This document shows, piece by piece, positions 23,580 through 31,971 of a stretch of 50,090 nucleotides of DNA. Every line of letters starts with the position of its first letter. Position 1 is the stretch's first letter. Origin of the DNA: Jiella pacifica (GTDB lineage Bacteria; Pseudomonadota; Alphaproteobacteria; Rhizobiales; Rhizobiaceae); contig NZ_JAAAMG010000004.1 of the NCBI RefSeq assembly GCF_010500815.1, forward strand, positions 1 to 50,090, in the 5' to 3' direction. The position numbers and the translations under genes are program-made. The notes beneath the pieces were generated by a model. That model ran no database searches. It saw only the letters and a program-made list of their open reading frames with translations, and was not told the DNA's origin.

Positions 23580-24254
23580 ATGCAAAAAGACATCGTCAAG
23601 ACCTTCCAGGGCCGGCTCCAGGGGCTTGGCTACTATCACGGCGAGATCGACGGCGATGCCGGCACGATGACGTCCTCGGCGACCGTGGCATTCAAGACCG
23701 CCCACGGACTCGCCGCCCGCGACTATGTCGGCCCGATCACCATGACGACGCTTTTCTCGACGGCCGCGAAGGCGGCACCGATCATCGTTCCGCCTTCGCT
23801 GATGCCGTCCGTCGATCCCTCGCTCGACTTGCTGCTCGCAGAGGCACGAAAGTGGATCGGGCTGAAGGAAATTCCCGGGCCGGTCGACAACGAGCAGATC
23901 GTCAAGTGGGGGAAGGCCGCTGGCATCACCTGGTGGAACAACGATGACGACGCCTGGTGCGCCGTCGCCATCAATGGCTGGCTGGTCGCCTGCGGGTTCC
24001 CCTCGACGAAGTCGGCGCTGGCGCGCTCGTTCTGCAATTACGGCAAGCGCATCACCGTGCCGGTGCCCGGCGCGATCGGCGTCATTCCGCGTGGATCCAG
24101 CCCGACCTTCGGGCACGTCTTCCTGATCGAGAAAGTCCACGCCAACGGCACCGTGACCGCCATCAACGGGAATGTCTCGAATATGGTGAAACGGTCGACC
24201 TACACGATCTCGTCGATCCTCAACGACGGCCTGCGGCTGCCGATCGCCGCCTGA
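23580..24254 (+). CDS. peptidoglycan hydrolase (PG-binding domain + TIGR02594-type CHAP-like domain)
   Basis: A 224-residue endolysin candidate. Residues 5-60 form a peptidoglycan-binding domain (VKTFQGRLQGLGYYHGEIDG...TVAFKTAHGL). From about 88 onward the TIGR02594 domain follows: ARKWIGLKEIPGPVDNEQIV, the catalytic cysteine in DDAWCAVAINGWLV, and the histidine in FGHVFLIEKV. No signal peptide is evident, so a holin would be needed for export. It is the first gene after late promoter module 1, in the lysis position of Mu-like phages. Confidence 0.85.
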   Translation: MQKDIVKTFQGRLQGLGYYHGEIDGDAGTMTSSATVAFKTAHGLAARDYVGPITMTTLFSTAAKAAPIIVPPSLMPSVDPSLDLLLAEARKWIGLKEIPGPVDNEQIVKWGKAAGITWWNNDDDAWCAVAINGWLVACGFPSTKSALARSFCNYGKRITVPVPGAIGVIPRGSSPTFGHVFLIEKVHANGTVTAINGNVSNMVKRSTYTISSILNDGLRLPIAA

Positions 24255-24313
24255 TCTCGGCCTGGCGGGGCAGCGTCTCCGCCCCTTTCAAACTGCTTTC
24301 GAAGAGGGTTTCC

Positions 24314-24946
24314 ATGCGTTTTCTCACCTTCACCGCCGCCCTGTTCGGCGCCGTCGTTTCGAGCTTCGGCGCGGCGCCGGCGATGCCGGCGGTGACAGAT
24401 CCGGAATTTCAGGTTTCGCGTTTCTGGAGATACGTCGCCGCCGGCCTCAACTTCGCGATCCTTTTCGGTCTCGTCGCGCTGCTCTTCGTTCTCGTCTTCG
24501 CCGGCATCGCCCATGCCGAGGTCGCAGCGCCGGCGCTGGTCGACCTCGGACCGATCGCCGGGGCGCTGATCGAGATCCTCGCTCCGATGGCGTTGGCGCT
24601 TCTCTCGGCGCTCGCAGCCTGGGCCTTCGCGCTGTTCCGCAAAAAGACCGGGTGGCAGATCGACGGCGAGGTCGGCAAGATCGTCGATCAGGGCCTCGGC
24701 AAGGCTGTCGACTACGCGGCCGAGAAGCTGAAGGACCGTGCTGCCGGCGGCATTCCGATCGCGCTGAAGAACGAGGCGATCAGCATCGCCGCCGGCTATG
24801 CGGCGCAGAAGCTGCCCGGGGCGCTGAAGCATTTCGGGATCACCGATCAGGGCGACCACCGGCTCGCCGAGATGATCGAGGCGCGGCTCACCGACTGGCT
24901 CGTCGATCCGGAGACGGAACGGCTCGGCGCCATACAGGCAGCCTGA
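24314..24946 (+). CDS. holin-like membrane protein
   Basis: A 210-residue protein with two strong hydrophobic segments (about 38-67, FAILFGLVALLFVLVFAG; and about 78-110, ILAPMALALLSALAAWAFAL). It ends in a long cytosolic helical part (GKIVDQGLGKAVDYAAEKLK, then ISIAAGYAAQKLPGALKHFG, LAEMIEARLTDW). The second part resembles LLH-type phage holins. The start at 24314 has GAAGAGGG upstream in a leader that recurs before other late genes. Its place after the endolysin supports a holin role. Confidence 0.65.
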   Translation: MRFLTFTAALFGAVVSSFGAAPAMPAVTDPEFQVSRFWRYVAAGLNFAILFGLVALLFVLVFAGIAHAEVAAPALVDLGPIAGALIEILAPMALALLSALAAWAFALFRKKTGWQIDGEVGKIVDQGLGKAVDYAAEKLKDRAAGGIPIALKNEAISIAAGYAAQKLPGALKHFGITDQGDHRLAEMIEARLTDWLVDPETERLGAIQAA

Positions 24947-25023
24947 CGGCAGTCGACGCAATGTCGACCGCGGCGCCGACGCGTGCCGCGGCATTCCGAT
25001 TCCAGACAGCAGGATCTTCTTGA

Positions 25024-25446
25024 ATGTCCCGTGGCCGCGTCGTCGACCTCTTCACTGCAACCTTCTTTCCCGATCCGGCCCGTCCTGTCGAATGGCTTTC
25101 GCTTCTCGGGCTCGCCGGATGGGCGCAGTTTCTTGCCGGTGACCCGGATGTCCTGCAGCGCGACAGCTACACCGCGTTTAACTTCCTTCCGGCCTGGGGC
25201 TGGGTGCTGCTGATGGTGAGCGTCGTCGTGGTGCATCTCGCGGCTATGGTGCCGGCGACGCGCCAACGAGCGACCCTGCGCTTCCTCGCCATGGCAATCG
25301 CCGCGGGGCTGTGGACCATCGTCGCGCTCAGCTTCTGGAACGGCCAGGCGATCACCACCGGCGCCCGCATGTATACGGCGATCGCCTTTCTCACGGCGAT
25401 GACAGGAGTGTGGCTCGGATGGAACCGACCGCAGAGGCGCCCATGA
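25024..25446 (+). CDS. multi-span membrane protein of the lysis region
   Basis: A 140-residue protein with three or four hydrophobic segments (WLSLLGLAGWAQFLAG; GWVLLMVSVVVVHLAAMV; LRFLAMAIAAGLWTIVALSF; YTAIAFLTAMTGVWLGW). It follows the holin-like gene after 77 bp and overlaps the next gene by 4 bp. It could be a second holin, an antiholin or another lysis component. I do not recognise the family, so the assignment rests on location and topology. Confidence 0.6.
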   Translation: MSRGRVVDLFTATFFPDPARPVEWLSLLGLAGWAQFLAGDPDVLQRDSYTAFNFLPAWGWVLLMVSVVVVHLAAMVPATRQRATLRFLAMAIAAGLWTIVALSFWNGQAITTGARMYTAIAFLTAMTGVWLGWNRPQRRP

Positions 25447-25856
25447 AGGAACTCGTCGATCTTGCCGGCAAGCTCGCCAGCACGGCTGGCCCCGCAGTTG
25501 CGGCAATCGTCGTCGTGCTGATCGTCCTGATCGTCGGCCTGAAATGGTCCGGAGTTCTGGCGACGGTCGGGAACAAGAAGACGCTCATCGACGACGGCCA
25601 GATCAGCGCGGTGACCCAGGGCATCGCGTCGATCGCCGAGAAGGTCGACGGGATCGAGGCGCGGATCTCCCACGTCGAGAGCGACGTCCAGCACCGCGCC
25701 ACCCGGGAAGAGGTGCACAAGCTGGAGCTGTCCTTCACCCGCATGGAGGGCCGCTTCGAATCGATCGATCAGCGCACCGCCGCGACGGCCCACGGCGTCC
25801 AGCGGATCGAATCCTTCATGTACGAGGCCGCGATGCGCGCGAAGGACGGGAAATGA
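25443..25856 (+). CDS. DUF2730 family protein (Mu gp25-like)
   Basis: A 137-residue protein with one N-terminal membrane span (AVAAIVVVLIVLIVGLKW) and a long coiled-coil-like part (GIASIAEKVDGIEARISHVES, then RMEGRFESIDQRTAATAHGV). This layout and its position before gp26- and gp27-like genes fit DUF2730. In Mu-like phages such one-span coiled coils in the lysis region may act as spanin-like or holin partners; that is not proven. Confidence 0.7.
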   Translation: MKELVDLAGKLASTAGPAVAAIVVVLIVLIVGLKWSGVLATVGNKKTLIDDGQISAVTQGIASIAEKVDGIEARISHVESDVQHRATREEVHKLELSFTRMEGRFESIDQRTAATAHGVQRIESFMYEAAMRAKDGK

Positions 25857-26179
25857 GAGGGATGAACTTCGAGGGCTTCTCCGACGCCTATGACGAGAGC
25901 GCGCGCCTGTGCATTCTGCGGTGCCTCGCCGAGCAGGGCGATTATCGCCTGACGGATTCGATGCTCGATGACTTGATGTCGGACCGCTACGCGATCAACC
26001 GAGGGCGCGGCTATGTCCGCACACAGCTCGCCTGGCTCGAACAGAGCGCCGGCGCGGTGAGGTTGATCCGTTCGTCCGAGCCCGTCGTCATTGCCGTCCT
26101 GACGGAAGCCGGCGCCGATCATGTCCTCATGCGATCCGTCCTGCCGGGCATCAAGCGGCCCTCCGCCGGAGGTCGCTGA
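25853..26179 (+). CDS. Mu gp26-like small wHTH phage protein
   Basis: A 108-residue protein with a winged-helix pattern: LCILRCLAEQGDYRLTDSML, then SDRYAINRGRGYVRTQLAWLEQ and a wing VRLIRSSEPVVIAVLTEAGADHV. It matches the small conserved gene found between gp25 and gp27 in Mu-like phages (VpaChn25_0724 type). Either the ATG at 25853 (overlap with the previous stop) or that at 25862 could be the start. Role unknown; DNA contact near the packaging genes is possible. Confidence 0.7.
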   Translation: MRGMNFEGFSDAYDESARLCILRCLAEQGDYRLTDSMLDDLMSDRYAINRGRGYVRTQLAWLEQSAGAVRLIRSSEPVVIAVLTEAGADHVLMRSVLPGIKRPSAGGR

Positions 26180-26181
26180 AG

Positions 26182-26763
26182 ATGAGCCGGCGGCGGCGCA
26201 AGGGCGAAGGACGCGGGCGTCTGTCGGCGATCGACATGCTGCCGGAGATCGCTGGGCCCGACATCCAGTGGGCAGTCGACGAGTTGATCGCAAGCCAAAG
26301 GCCACAGACCGAGATCCTCGCCGAGTTCAACGAACGGCTGGCGGCGATCGGCCTCGGCCCGATCTCGTCATCCGCCTTCAATCGGCATTCGCTGCGGATC
26401 GCAGCCACGACCAGGCGCATGAAGGAGACCCAGGAGGTCACGCGGGCGATCACGGATCGGCTCGGCCCGGATTCCGGCGACCAGATGACGGTCGGCCTGG
26501 CGGTGCTGCTGAAACAGGCTGCCTGGGATCTCGCCGAGCAGGGCCGGCTCGATCCGGAGAACGTGATGTTCCTCTCCCGCTCGCTGCAGGCGGTTGTCGG
26601 TGCGCAGAAGACCAGCGCCGACGTGCGGCGCGCTGCCCAGGCGGAAATGCAGAAGAAGCTCGACCAGGCGGCGGATGCCTTCGAGAAAGTGGCCGGTGAA
26701 AAGGGCTTCTCGGCCGAGACCGTCGAGGCGATCAAGGCCCGCATCTTGGGCGTCGCGTCATGA
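26182..26763 (+). CDS. DUF3486 family protein, putative small terminase (gp27-like)
   Basis: A 193-residue protein with the DUF3486 layout: a basic start (MSRRRRKGEGRGRLSAIDML), a helix-turn-helix-like first half (QWAVDELIASQRPQTEILAE; PISSSAFNRHSLRIAA), and a helical second half (VGLAVLLKQAAWDLAEQG; VMFLSRSLQAVVGAQKT). Members precede the large terminase in Mu-like phages and are taken as the DNA-recognition subunit of packaging. Its stop overlaps the start of the large subunit by 4 bp. Confidence 0.82.
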   Translation: MSRRRRKGEGRGRLSAIDMLPEIAGPDIQWAVDELIASQRPQTEILAEFNERLAAIGLGPISSSAFNRHSLRIAATTRRMKETQEVTRAITDRLGPDSGDQMTVGLAVLLKQAAWDLAEQGRLDPENVMFLSRSLQAVVGAQKTSADVRRAAQAEMQKKLDQAADAFEKVAGEKGFSAETVEAIKARILGVAS

Positions 26764-28367
26764 CCCGGCCGGTGACCGAAGCCGAATGGGCCGAGCTGCG
26801 GCGCGAGGCAATGGCCGTCATGCCATCCGAGGTCGCCGGGCTTCCGGATGTGCTCCTGACATATCAGCAGGAGCTGGTCGCTTCGGTCTCGGCCAACGCG
26901 TTGACGGTGACCGACAAGTCTCGCCGAATCGGCGCTACCTGGGGCGTCGGCGCGGCGGCAGTCCTGACCTCGGGCTCAAAGCGCTCCGCCGGCGGGATGG
27001 ACACGCTTTATCTCGGCTACAATCTCGACATGGCGCGGGAGTTCATCGACACCTGCGCGATGTGGGCGCGGGCGTTCAACCAGGCCTGCTCGAAGGTCCA
27101 GGAATACCTGTTCACCGAGGAAGGCGAGAAGGGCGAGGACCGAGCGATCCAGGCATTCCGGATCACATTCGCTTCCGGCTTTGAGATTGCGGCTCTCTCG
27201 TCAAAGCCCCGGTCACTGCGCGGCCGCCAGGGTTTCGTCATCCTCGACGAGTTCGCCTTCCACGACGATGCCGAGGAGCTGCTCAAGGCCGCGATGGCGC
27301 TCTTGATCTGGGGCGGCAAGGTGTTGGTGATCTCGACGCACAACGGCGTCGACAACCCGTTCAATCTGCTGATTCAAGAGATCCGCGAAAGGCGACGGCC
27401 CGGCAACGTCGTCCGCTGCACGTTCGACGACGCGCTCGAACAAGGCCTCTATCAGCGGATCTGCCTCATCCGCGGCCGGGAATGGTCGCCAGAGGCCGAG
27501 GCGAAGTTCCGGGACGAGATCCGCGCCTTCTACGGCGACGGCGCGGCCGAAGAGCTTGATTGCATCCCCGCCCAGGGCTCCGGCGTCTATCTCACCTCGG
27601 CGCAGATCGAGGCCGTCATGGTGGCGGACGCACCGGTCTTCCGTCTGTCCTGCCCGGCGGGCTTCGAGCTCAAACCGGATGCCGAGCGCGTCGCCTATGT
27701 CCAGGCGTGGCTCGAGCAGACGGTGGCGCCGCATCTCGAAACGCTCGATCGACGGCTCCGCCATTCCTACGGCTTCGACTTCGGCCGGTCCGGCGACCTG
27801 TCGGTGTTCGTGCCAGTGGTCGAACAGCGGGACCTCGTCCGACGCGTGCCCTTCGTCGTCGAGCTGCGCAACGTGCCGTTCCGCCAGCAGGAGCAGCTGC
27901 TGTTCTGGATCGTCGACCGCCTGCCTCGCTTCGGCAACGGCCGCCACGACGCCCGAGGTAACGGTCAGTTCCTCGCCGAATACGCCATCCAGCGCTACGG
28001 GGCCCTGGCGATCGAGGCGGTGATGCTGAGCCAGGCCTGGTATCTGGAAAACATGCCGCCGATGAAGGCGGCGATCGAGGACCGCACGCTGCTCATCCCG
28101 CGTGACGTCGACCTCAAGGCCGACCTGCGGCAGATCCAGATGGTTCGGGGCATTCCAATGGTGCCGAACGACGCTCGCACCAAAGGTTCGGATGGCGGCC
28201 AGCGGCATGGCGACTTTGCCGTCGCGCTCTGCCTCGCCCACCAGGCCGCAAAGGCCGACGTCATGGAATACGGCTACACGCCGGCCTCCGCCCTCGATCA
28301 GGCCGGCGGGCTCGGCTTTGCGACCGGCGGGACGAGCCTCAATACGGGGGACCGAACGCTATGGTGA
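26760..28367 (+). CDS. large terminase subunit (gp28-like)
   Basis: A 535-residue packaging motor protein. The ATPase has a Walker A-like block TDKSRRIGATWG (residues 51-62), typical of the K-S-R-R-x-G-x-T form in this family. Walker B is GFVILDEFAF with D163-E164, and motif III is VLVISTHNG. The nuclease half begins near 340 with YGFDFGRSGDLSVFVP, where an aspartate is expected to bind metal. It translocates DNA into proheads and makes the headful cut, as Mu gp28 does. It overlaps the portal gene by 7 bp. Confidence 0.92.
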   Translation: MTRPVTEAEWAELRREAMAVMPSEVAGLPDVLLTYQQELVASVSANALTVTDKSRRIGATWGVGAAAVLTSGSKRSAGGMDTLYLGYNLDMAREFIDTCAMWARAFNQACSKVQEYLFTEEGEKGEDRAIQAFRITFASGFEIAALSSKPRSLRGRQGFVILDEFAFHDDAEELLKAAMALLIWGGKVLVISTHNGVDNPFNLLIQEIRERRRPGNVVRCTFDDALEQGLYQRICLIRGREWSPEAEAKFRDEIRAFYGDGAAEELDCIPAQGSGVYLTSAQIEAVMVADAPVFRLSCPAGFELKPDAERVAYVQAWLEQTVAPHLETLDRRLRHSYGFDFGRSGDLSVFVPVVEQRDLVRRVPFVVELRNVPFRQQEQLLFWIVDRLPRFGNGRHDARGNGQFLAEYAIQRYGALAIEAVMLSQAWYLENMPPMKAAIEDRTLLIPRDVDLKADLRQIQMVRGIPMVPNDARTKGSDGGQRHGDFAVALCLAHQAAKADVMEYGYTPASALDQAGGLGFATGGTSLNTGDRTLW

Positions 28368-29962
28368 AGGCTGCGATCGTCCGCTTCCAGGATCGCTGGG
28401 GTCGCTCGCCGGAAGCCTCGACGCTCGGCTCGGAATTCGCGACACCGCAGGAATGGGGTCCGCGCCGGGTGATCGGCGACGCGGTCGTCTCCGGGCTCGG
28501 CCCCGAGCGGCTCGCCGGGATCCTGCGCCAGTCGGCCGACGGCGATGCGCGCGCCTATCTCACCCTCGCGATGGAGATGGAGGAGCGCTACCTCCACTAC
28601 GCCTCGCAGCTGCAGACCCGGCGCCTCGCCATTGAGGGCATCGCCGTGACGATCGAGCACGACGAGGCGGTGCCCGCCAGGATCGTCGATGCCGTCAACG
28701 ATCTGGTCGAGGATCCGGACTTCGAGGAAATGGCCGGCACCCTCACGGACGCGATCGGTAAGGGCTATGCGGTCTCCGAGATCATCTGGGACTATCAGCG
28801 CGGGATGCTGCGCCCCGTCGACTTCCGCTGGCGGGACCAGCGCTTCTTTCAGTACGACGAGGCAACCCGGACCGAGCTGCGGCTGCGCGACGATGCCGAT
28901 CCGCGCAACGGGCTGGCGCTGCCGGCGGCAAAGTTCATCGTGCACGAGCCGCGCACACGCATGGGGCTGCCGATCCGGCGCGGCATGGCGCGTCCAGCCG
29001 CCTGGGCGTTCCTGATCCAGAGCTTCGCCCTCAAGGACTGGGCGAGCTTCGCAGAGATCTACGGCGTGCCGCTGCGGATCGGTAAGTTCGGCCCGAACGC
29101 GTCGGACGCCGATAAGCGGATCCTGCTCCATGCAGTGAGGGCCATCGCCAACGACGCGGCCGCGATCATCCCGGCCGGGATGGAATTTGAATTCGCCAAA
29201 GTCGAAGGCCAGCACGGCGCCGCCGTCTTCGGCGGGCTGATCGACTATGTCGACAAACAGGTCTCCAAGCTCGTCCTCGGCCAGACGATGACGTCCGACA
29301 ACGGCTCGTCCCGTGCCCAGGCCGAGGTTCACAACGACGTGCGGCTGGATCTCCAGGCGGCGGACGGAAAGCAGCTCGGTCAGACGATCACCCGCGACCT
29401 GGTCGTGCCGTTCGTGGCGATGAACTTCGGGCCGCAGGAGATCTATCCGCGCGCCACTTATCAGGTGGCGGCTCCCGAGGATCTGGAAGGGCTGAAGAGC
29501 TACGTGACGGCGCTTGTGCCGCTCGGCCTGAAGGTATCGCAGCGCGAGATGCGCGAGCGCGGCGGTCTGTCGGAACCGGAGGACGGCGAGGAGCTGCTGG
29601 CCGCGCCGATTGCGAAACCGGAAGAGCCTGGCAAAGCGCCCGCGGCGCCGACGACGAAAAACGCTCCCAACAAGAGCGAGCCGCCGCCCGCGACGCTCGC
29701 CGCCCGGGCTGCGCCTCGGACCGACGCCATCGACCGGGCGGTCGACGAGATCCTCGGCGACTGGGAGCCGCTGATCGCGCCGATGATCGCCGGGCTGGAG
29801 GCGAAGCTCTCGGTGGCGGCGGACGAGGCGGAGGCCCGCGCGATCCTGACGGCGCATCTCAGCGCGATGGACCCGAGCGCATTGGCCGAGAAACTGACGC
29901 AAGCCGTCTTCGCTGCTCGGCTCGCCGGCGAGGCCGACGAGCCGCTGACAAGCGAGGCTTGA
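28361..29962 (+). CDS. portal protein, DUF935 (gp29-like)
   Basis: A 533-residue portal subunit with the DUF935 pattern: LTLAMEMEERYLHYASQLQT near 65-85, DVRLDLQAADGKQLGQTITR, and MGLPIRRGMARPAAWAFLIQ. The portal forms the dodecameric ring through which DNA enters. The C-terminal 100 residues are Ala/Pro-rich and then helical (DAIDRAVDEILGDWEPLIAP). It follows terminase in the standard packaging order. Confidence 0.92.
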   Translation: MVKAAIVRFQDRWGRSPEASTLGSEFATPQEWGPRRVIGDAVVSGLGPERLAGILRQSADGDARAYLTLAMEMEERYLHYASQLQTRRLAIEGIAVTIEHDEAVPARIVDAVNDLVEDPDFEEMAGTLTDAIGKGYAVSEIIWDYQRGMLRPVDFRWRDQRFFQYDEATRTELRLRDDADPRNGLALPAAKFIVHEPRTRMGLPIRRGMARPAAWAFLIQSFALKDWASFAEIYGVPLRIGKFGPNASDADKRILLHAVRAIANDAAAIIPAGMEFEFAKVEGQHGAAVFGGLIDYVDKQVSKLVLGQTMTSDNGSSRAQAEVHNDVRLDLQAADGKQLGQTITRDLVVPFVAMNFGPQEIYPRATYQVAAPEDLEGLKSYVTALVPLGLKVSQREMRERGGLSEPEDGEELLAAPIAKPEEPGKAPAAPTTKNAPNKSEPPPATLAARAAPRTDAIDRAVDEILGDWEPLIAPMIAGLEAKLSVAADEAEARAILTAHLSAMDPSALAEKLTQAVFAARLAGEADEPLTSEA

Positions 29963-29966
29963 GGGC

Positions 29967-31271
29967 GTGGCGATCGAGATCGAGGCGCTGCCCTTCACCG
30001 AGGCGATCGCCGCGCTGGAGCGGCGTGGCACGACCCTCAAGCCGCAGTTCTCCTGGCTCGACGACTGGCAGTCCGATCACGCCTCCATGTTCACGGTCGC
30101 CAAGAGCGCCGGTTTCGACGTGGCGGGAGATATCTTCGACGGGCTTTCAAAGGCGCTTTCGGAAGGGCGAACGGTTGCCGATTTCTCGAAAGAGCTGAAG
30201 CCGCTCCTCCAGGCCAAAGGCTGGTGGGGCAAGCAGATCGTGGCGGACCCCGCGACCGGCGAAGATGTCGTGGCGCAACTCGGCTCGACCCGCCGGCTCG
30301 AATTCATCTTCGACGTCAACATGCGGGTCAGCTACGCCGCCGGTCACTGGTCGAGCTTCGAGCGCAACAAGGCGGCGCGGCCGTTCCTGCGCTACGTTCA
30401 CCTGGAGGGGCAGGAGCATCCGCGCCTGCAGCACCAGGCTTGGCACAACACCGTTCTTTCGGTCGATCATCCCTGGTGGGAAACCCATGCCTGCCCGAAT
30501 GGCTGGGGCTGCCATTGCACACTGCAGAGCCTGTCGCCGCGGGACGTCGACCGGCTGCTGGCGCGCGGAGTGCCGCTCAAGTTCGACCCGCCGCCGGGCG
30601 GCACGCGCGAATGGCTGAACAAGCGAACCGGCGAGATCCAGACGATCCCCGACGGGATCGATCCCGGCTGGGCGTACAATCCGGGCAAAGCGGGGTACGA
30701 GGCCCAGCGGGCGGCCTCGGCCGAGAAGCTCTCGCGCTCGGCCGAGGCGGTGGCGGTCAAGGTTTCAAGACCGGGTGAAGCGGGGGCGACCGCTGCCGCG
30801 GCGCGAATGCGCCACGCCGGGCAGCTCGTCGACGAGCCGGCCTTCGGCGCGCTCATCGAGGCAGCGAAGACCTTCGATCACAAGGATCGGTCTCCCGCCT
30901 CGTCGCAGGCTGGGCGCAGGGCCGTGGCAATCGCCATCCTCTCCGATGAGCAACGGCGGGAGATCGGGGCCGAGACGAGCAGCGTCGTCCTGTCGCTGCA
31001 CACGGCGGCCAAGCAGCTCGCGCATCATCCGGACATCGAGCGCAGCGACTACAAGCTCGTCCAGGAGCTGATCGAGACGGCAGAGGTCCGCGTCGCCGAG
31101 GGGGAACGCGAACATGCGTTTGGCGGCTTCGTGAATGGAAGCGCCTGGTGGGCCGTCGTGAAGAGCATTCGCGAGAGCGCCGAGGTATTTCTCACGTCGT
31201 TCCGCCGGATGAGCCGCCGGCAGATCCGCATGAAAGGTCTGAAAGGGAAGGATGGACCTGGAGGGTCGTAA
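29967..31271 (+). CDS. gp30/F-like head morphogenesis protein with C-terminal nuclease-like domain
   Basis: A 434-residue protein starting with GTG 5 bp after the portal stop. Residues 1-220 are the Mu F-like minor head domain: KPQFSWLDDWQSDHASMFTV at the start, then HPRLQHQAWHNTVLSVDHPW and the cysteine-containing NGWGCHCTLQSLSPRDVDRL. The C-terminal part, about 270-425, fits a phage Barnase-EndoU-ColicinE5/D-RelE-like (PBECR2-type) nuclease domain: LSLHTAAKQLAHHPDIERSD, WWAVVKSIRESAEVFLTSFR. Such fusions are thought to inject or use an RNase-like toxin with the particle. The domain call is from pattern memory. Confidence 0.85.
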   Translation: MAIEIEALPFTEAIAALERRGTTLKPQFSWLDDWQSDHASMFTVAKSAGFDVAGDIFDGLSKALSEGRTVADFSKELKPLLQAKGWWGKQIVADPATGEDVVAQLGSTRRLEFIFDVNMRVSYAAGHWSSFERNKAARPFLRYVHLEGQEHPRLQHQAWHNTVLSVDHPWWETHACPNGWGCHCTLQSLSPRDVDRLLARGVPLKFDPPPGGTREWLNKRTGEIQTIPDGIDPGWAYNPGKAGYEAQRAASAEKLSRSAEAVAVKVSRPGEAGATAAAARMRHAGQLVDEPAFGALIEAAKTFDHKDRSPASSQAGRRAVAIAILSDEQRREIGAETSSVVLSLHTAAKQLAHHPDIERSDYKLVQELIETAEVRVAEGEREHAFGGFVNGSAWWAVVKSIRESAEVFLTSFRRMSRRQIRMKGLKGKDGPGGS

Positions 31272-31419
31272 GTCCCTCGCGGCTCATGGCCGGCTGTACA
31301 GTATGGCTCAGGTCCGTTCACAACATAGTCGATCCGCGACGGGGCGACAACGGCAAGACGCTTCGCTAGAAGATCCGCCACCAAGCCGATCCACCATCGC
31401 CCGCCTGCCGGAGACCACC
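31272..31419. other. 148-bp spacer before a possible moron
   Basis: Non-coding spacer after the F-like gene, with no clear terminator. It is the first interval of more than 100 bp since the lysis genes, which fits the edge of an inserted gene. Confidence 0.4.
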
Positions 31420-31755
31420 ATGCCTGACGAGGCTTCGACCTTTTCTCCCGCACTCGAATGGCGTCGCGCCTGGCGAGGGGAAGGCGCCGAAGACTTCATC
31501 GCGCTTTGGAAGGGTACGGCGGTCGGCCGGTTCTATCGCTACGACGTCTCGTCTCTTCTCAATGGGCAATGGTTGTGGACGGTCTTCGCGTTTCACCGAT
31601 CGCCCACGGCTGAAAGCGGATGTTTGAACGGGTTCGTGGACGGCCCCGCAAGCAAGGCGGCCCGCGTTGTGGAGGAAGCTTTCGAACGGGCCAGAACGGT
31701 CTGGGGGGTGCCGGACGTGATCCGTTTCGCCCCGCCTCACACAGAGGCTCGCTGA
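31420..31755 (+). CDS. hypothetical protein between the two late operons (possible moron)
   Basis: A 111-residue protein starting at ATG 31420 with GGAG six bases upstream. It contains EWRRAWRGEGAEDFIALWKG, YRYDVSSLLNGQWLWTVFAF and a helical end (AARVVEEAFERARTVWG). The open frame extends upstream to 31252, but without a ribosome site. In Mu, gene G stands at this place; here the G homologue has moved downstream (36218). The gene is bordered by unusual spacers on both sides (31272-31419, 31756-31918), which suggests an extra gene not belonging to the core. No family recognised. Confidence 0.55.
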   Translation: MPDEASTFSPALEWRRAWRGEGAEDFIALWKGTAVGRFYRYDVSSLLNGQWLWTVFAFHRSPTAESGCLNGFVDGPASKAARVVEEAFERARTVWGVPDVIRFAPPHTEAR

Positions 31756-31918
31756 CGCGCGAAAGCCATTCCCGACGCGCCGTTGCCCGTCTCAGGCCCC
31801 CGAATCGCGCTGGTGCCCTTTGAAGACCCTTTGACGGCGATCCTGTTCCCGATCATTGTCGGGCATCGGCGCCCGGCGGCGGCGATTCCCCTTCCGACAG
31901 ATCTGCCATCACGCGCCA

Positions 31919-31965
31919 CCGGGACATGTCCCGACTGAAAAACCCTGTCCGGTCCTGCGATGGTC
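31919..31965 (+). promoter_or_regulatory. late promoter module 2 (protease/capsid operon)
   Basis: The 20-bp box at 31919-31938 is identical to that at 23497-23516, and ATGGTC follows after exactly 21 nt (31960-31965), then cGGGCC. The ATG of the protease gene at 31972 lies only just beyond, so the transcript would have a very short leader, or the start lies further in. Presumed Mor-dependent. Confidence 0.65.
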
Positions 31966-31971
31966 CGGGCC

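Noticed and set aside
28298-30040. 580-codon minus-strand frame
   Set aside because: It lies exactly opposite the portal gene, whose DUF935 motifs are clear; the minus translation has no recognisable domain.
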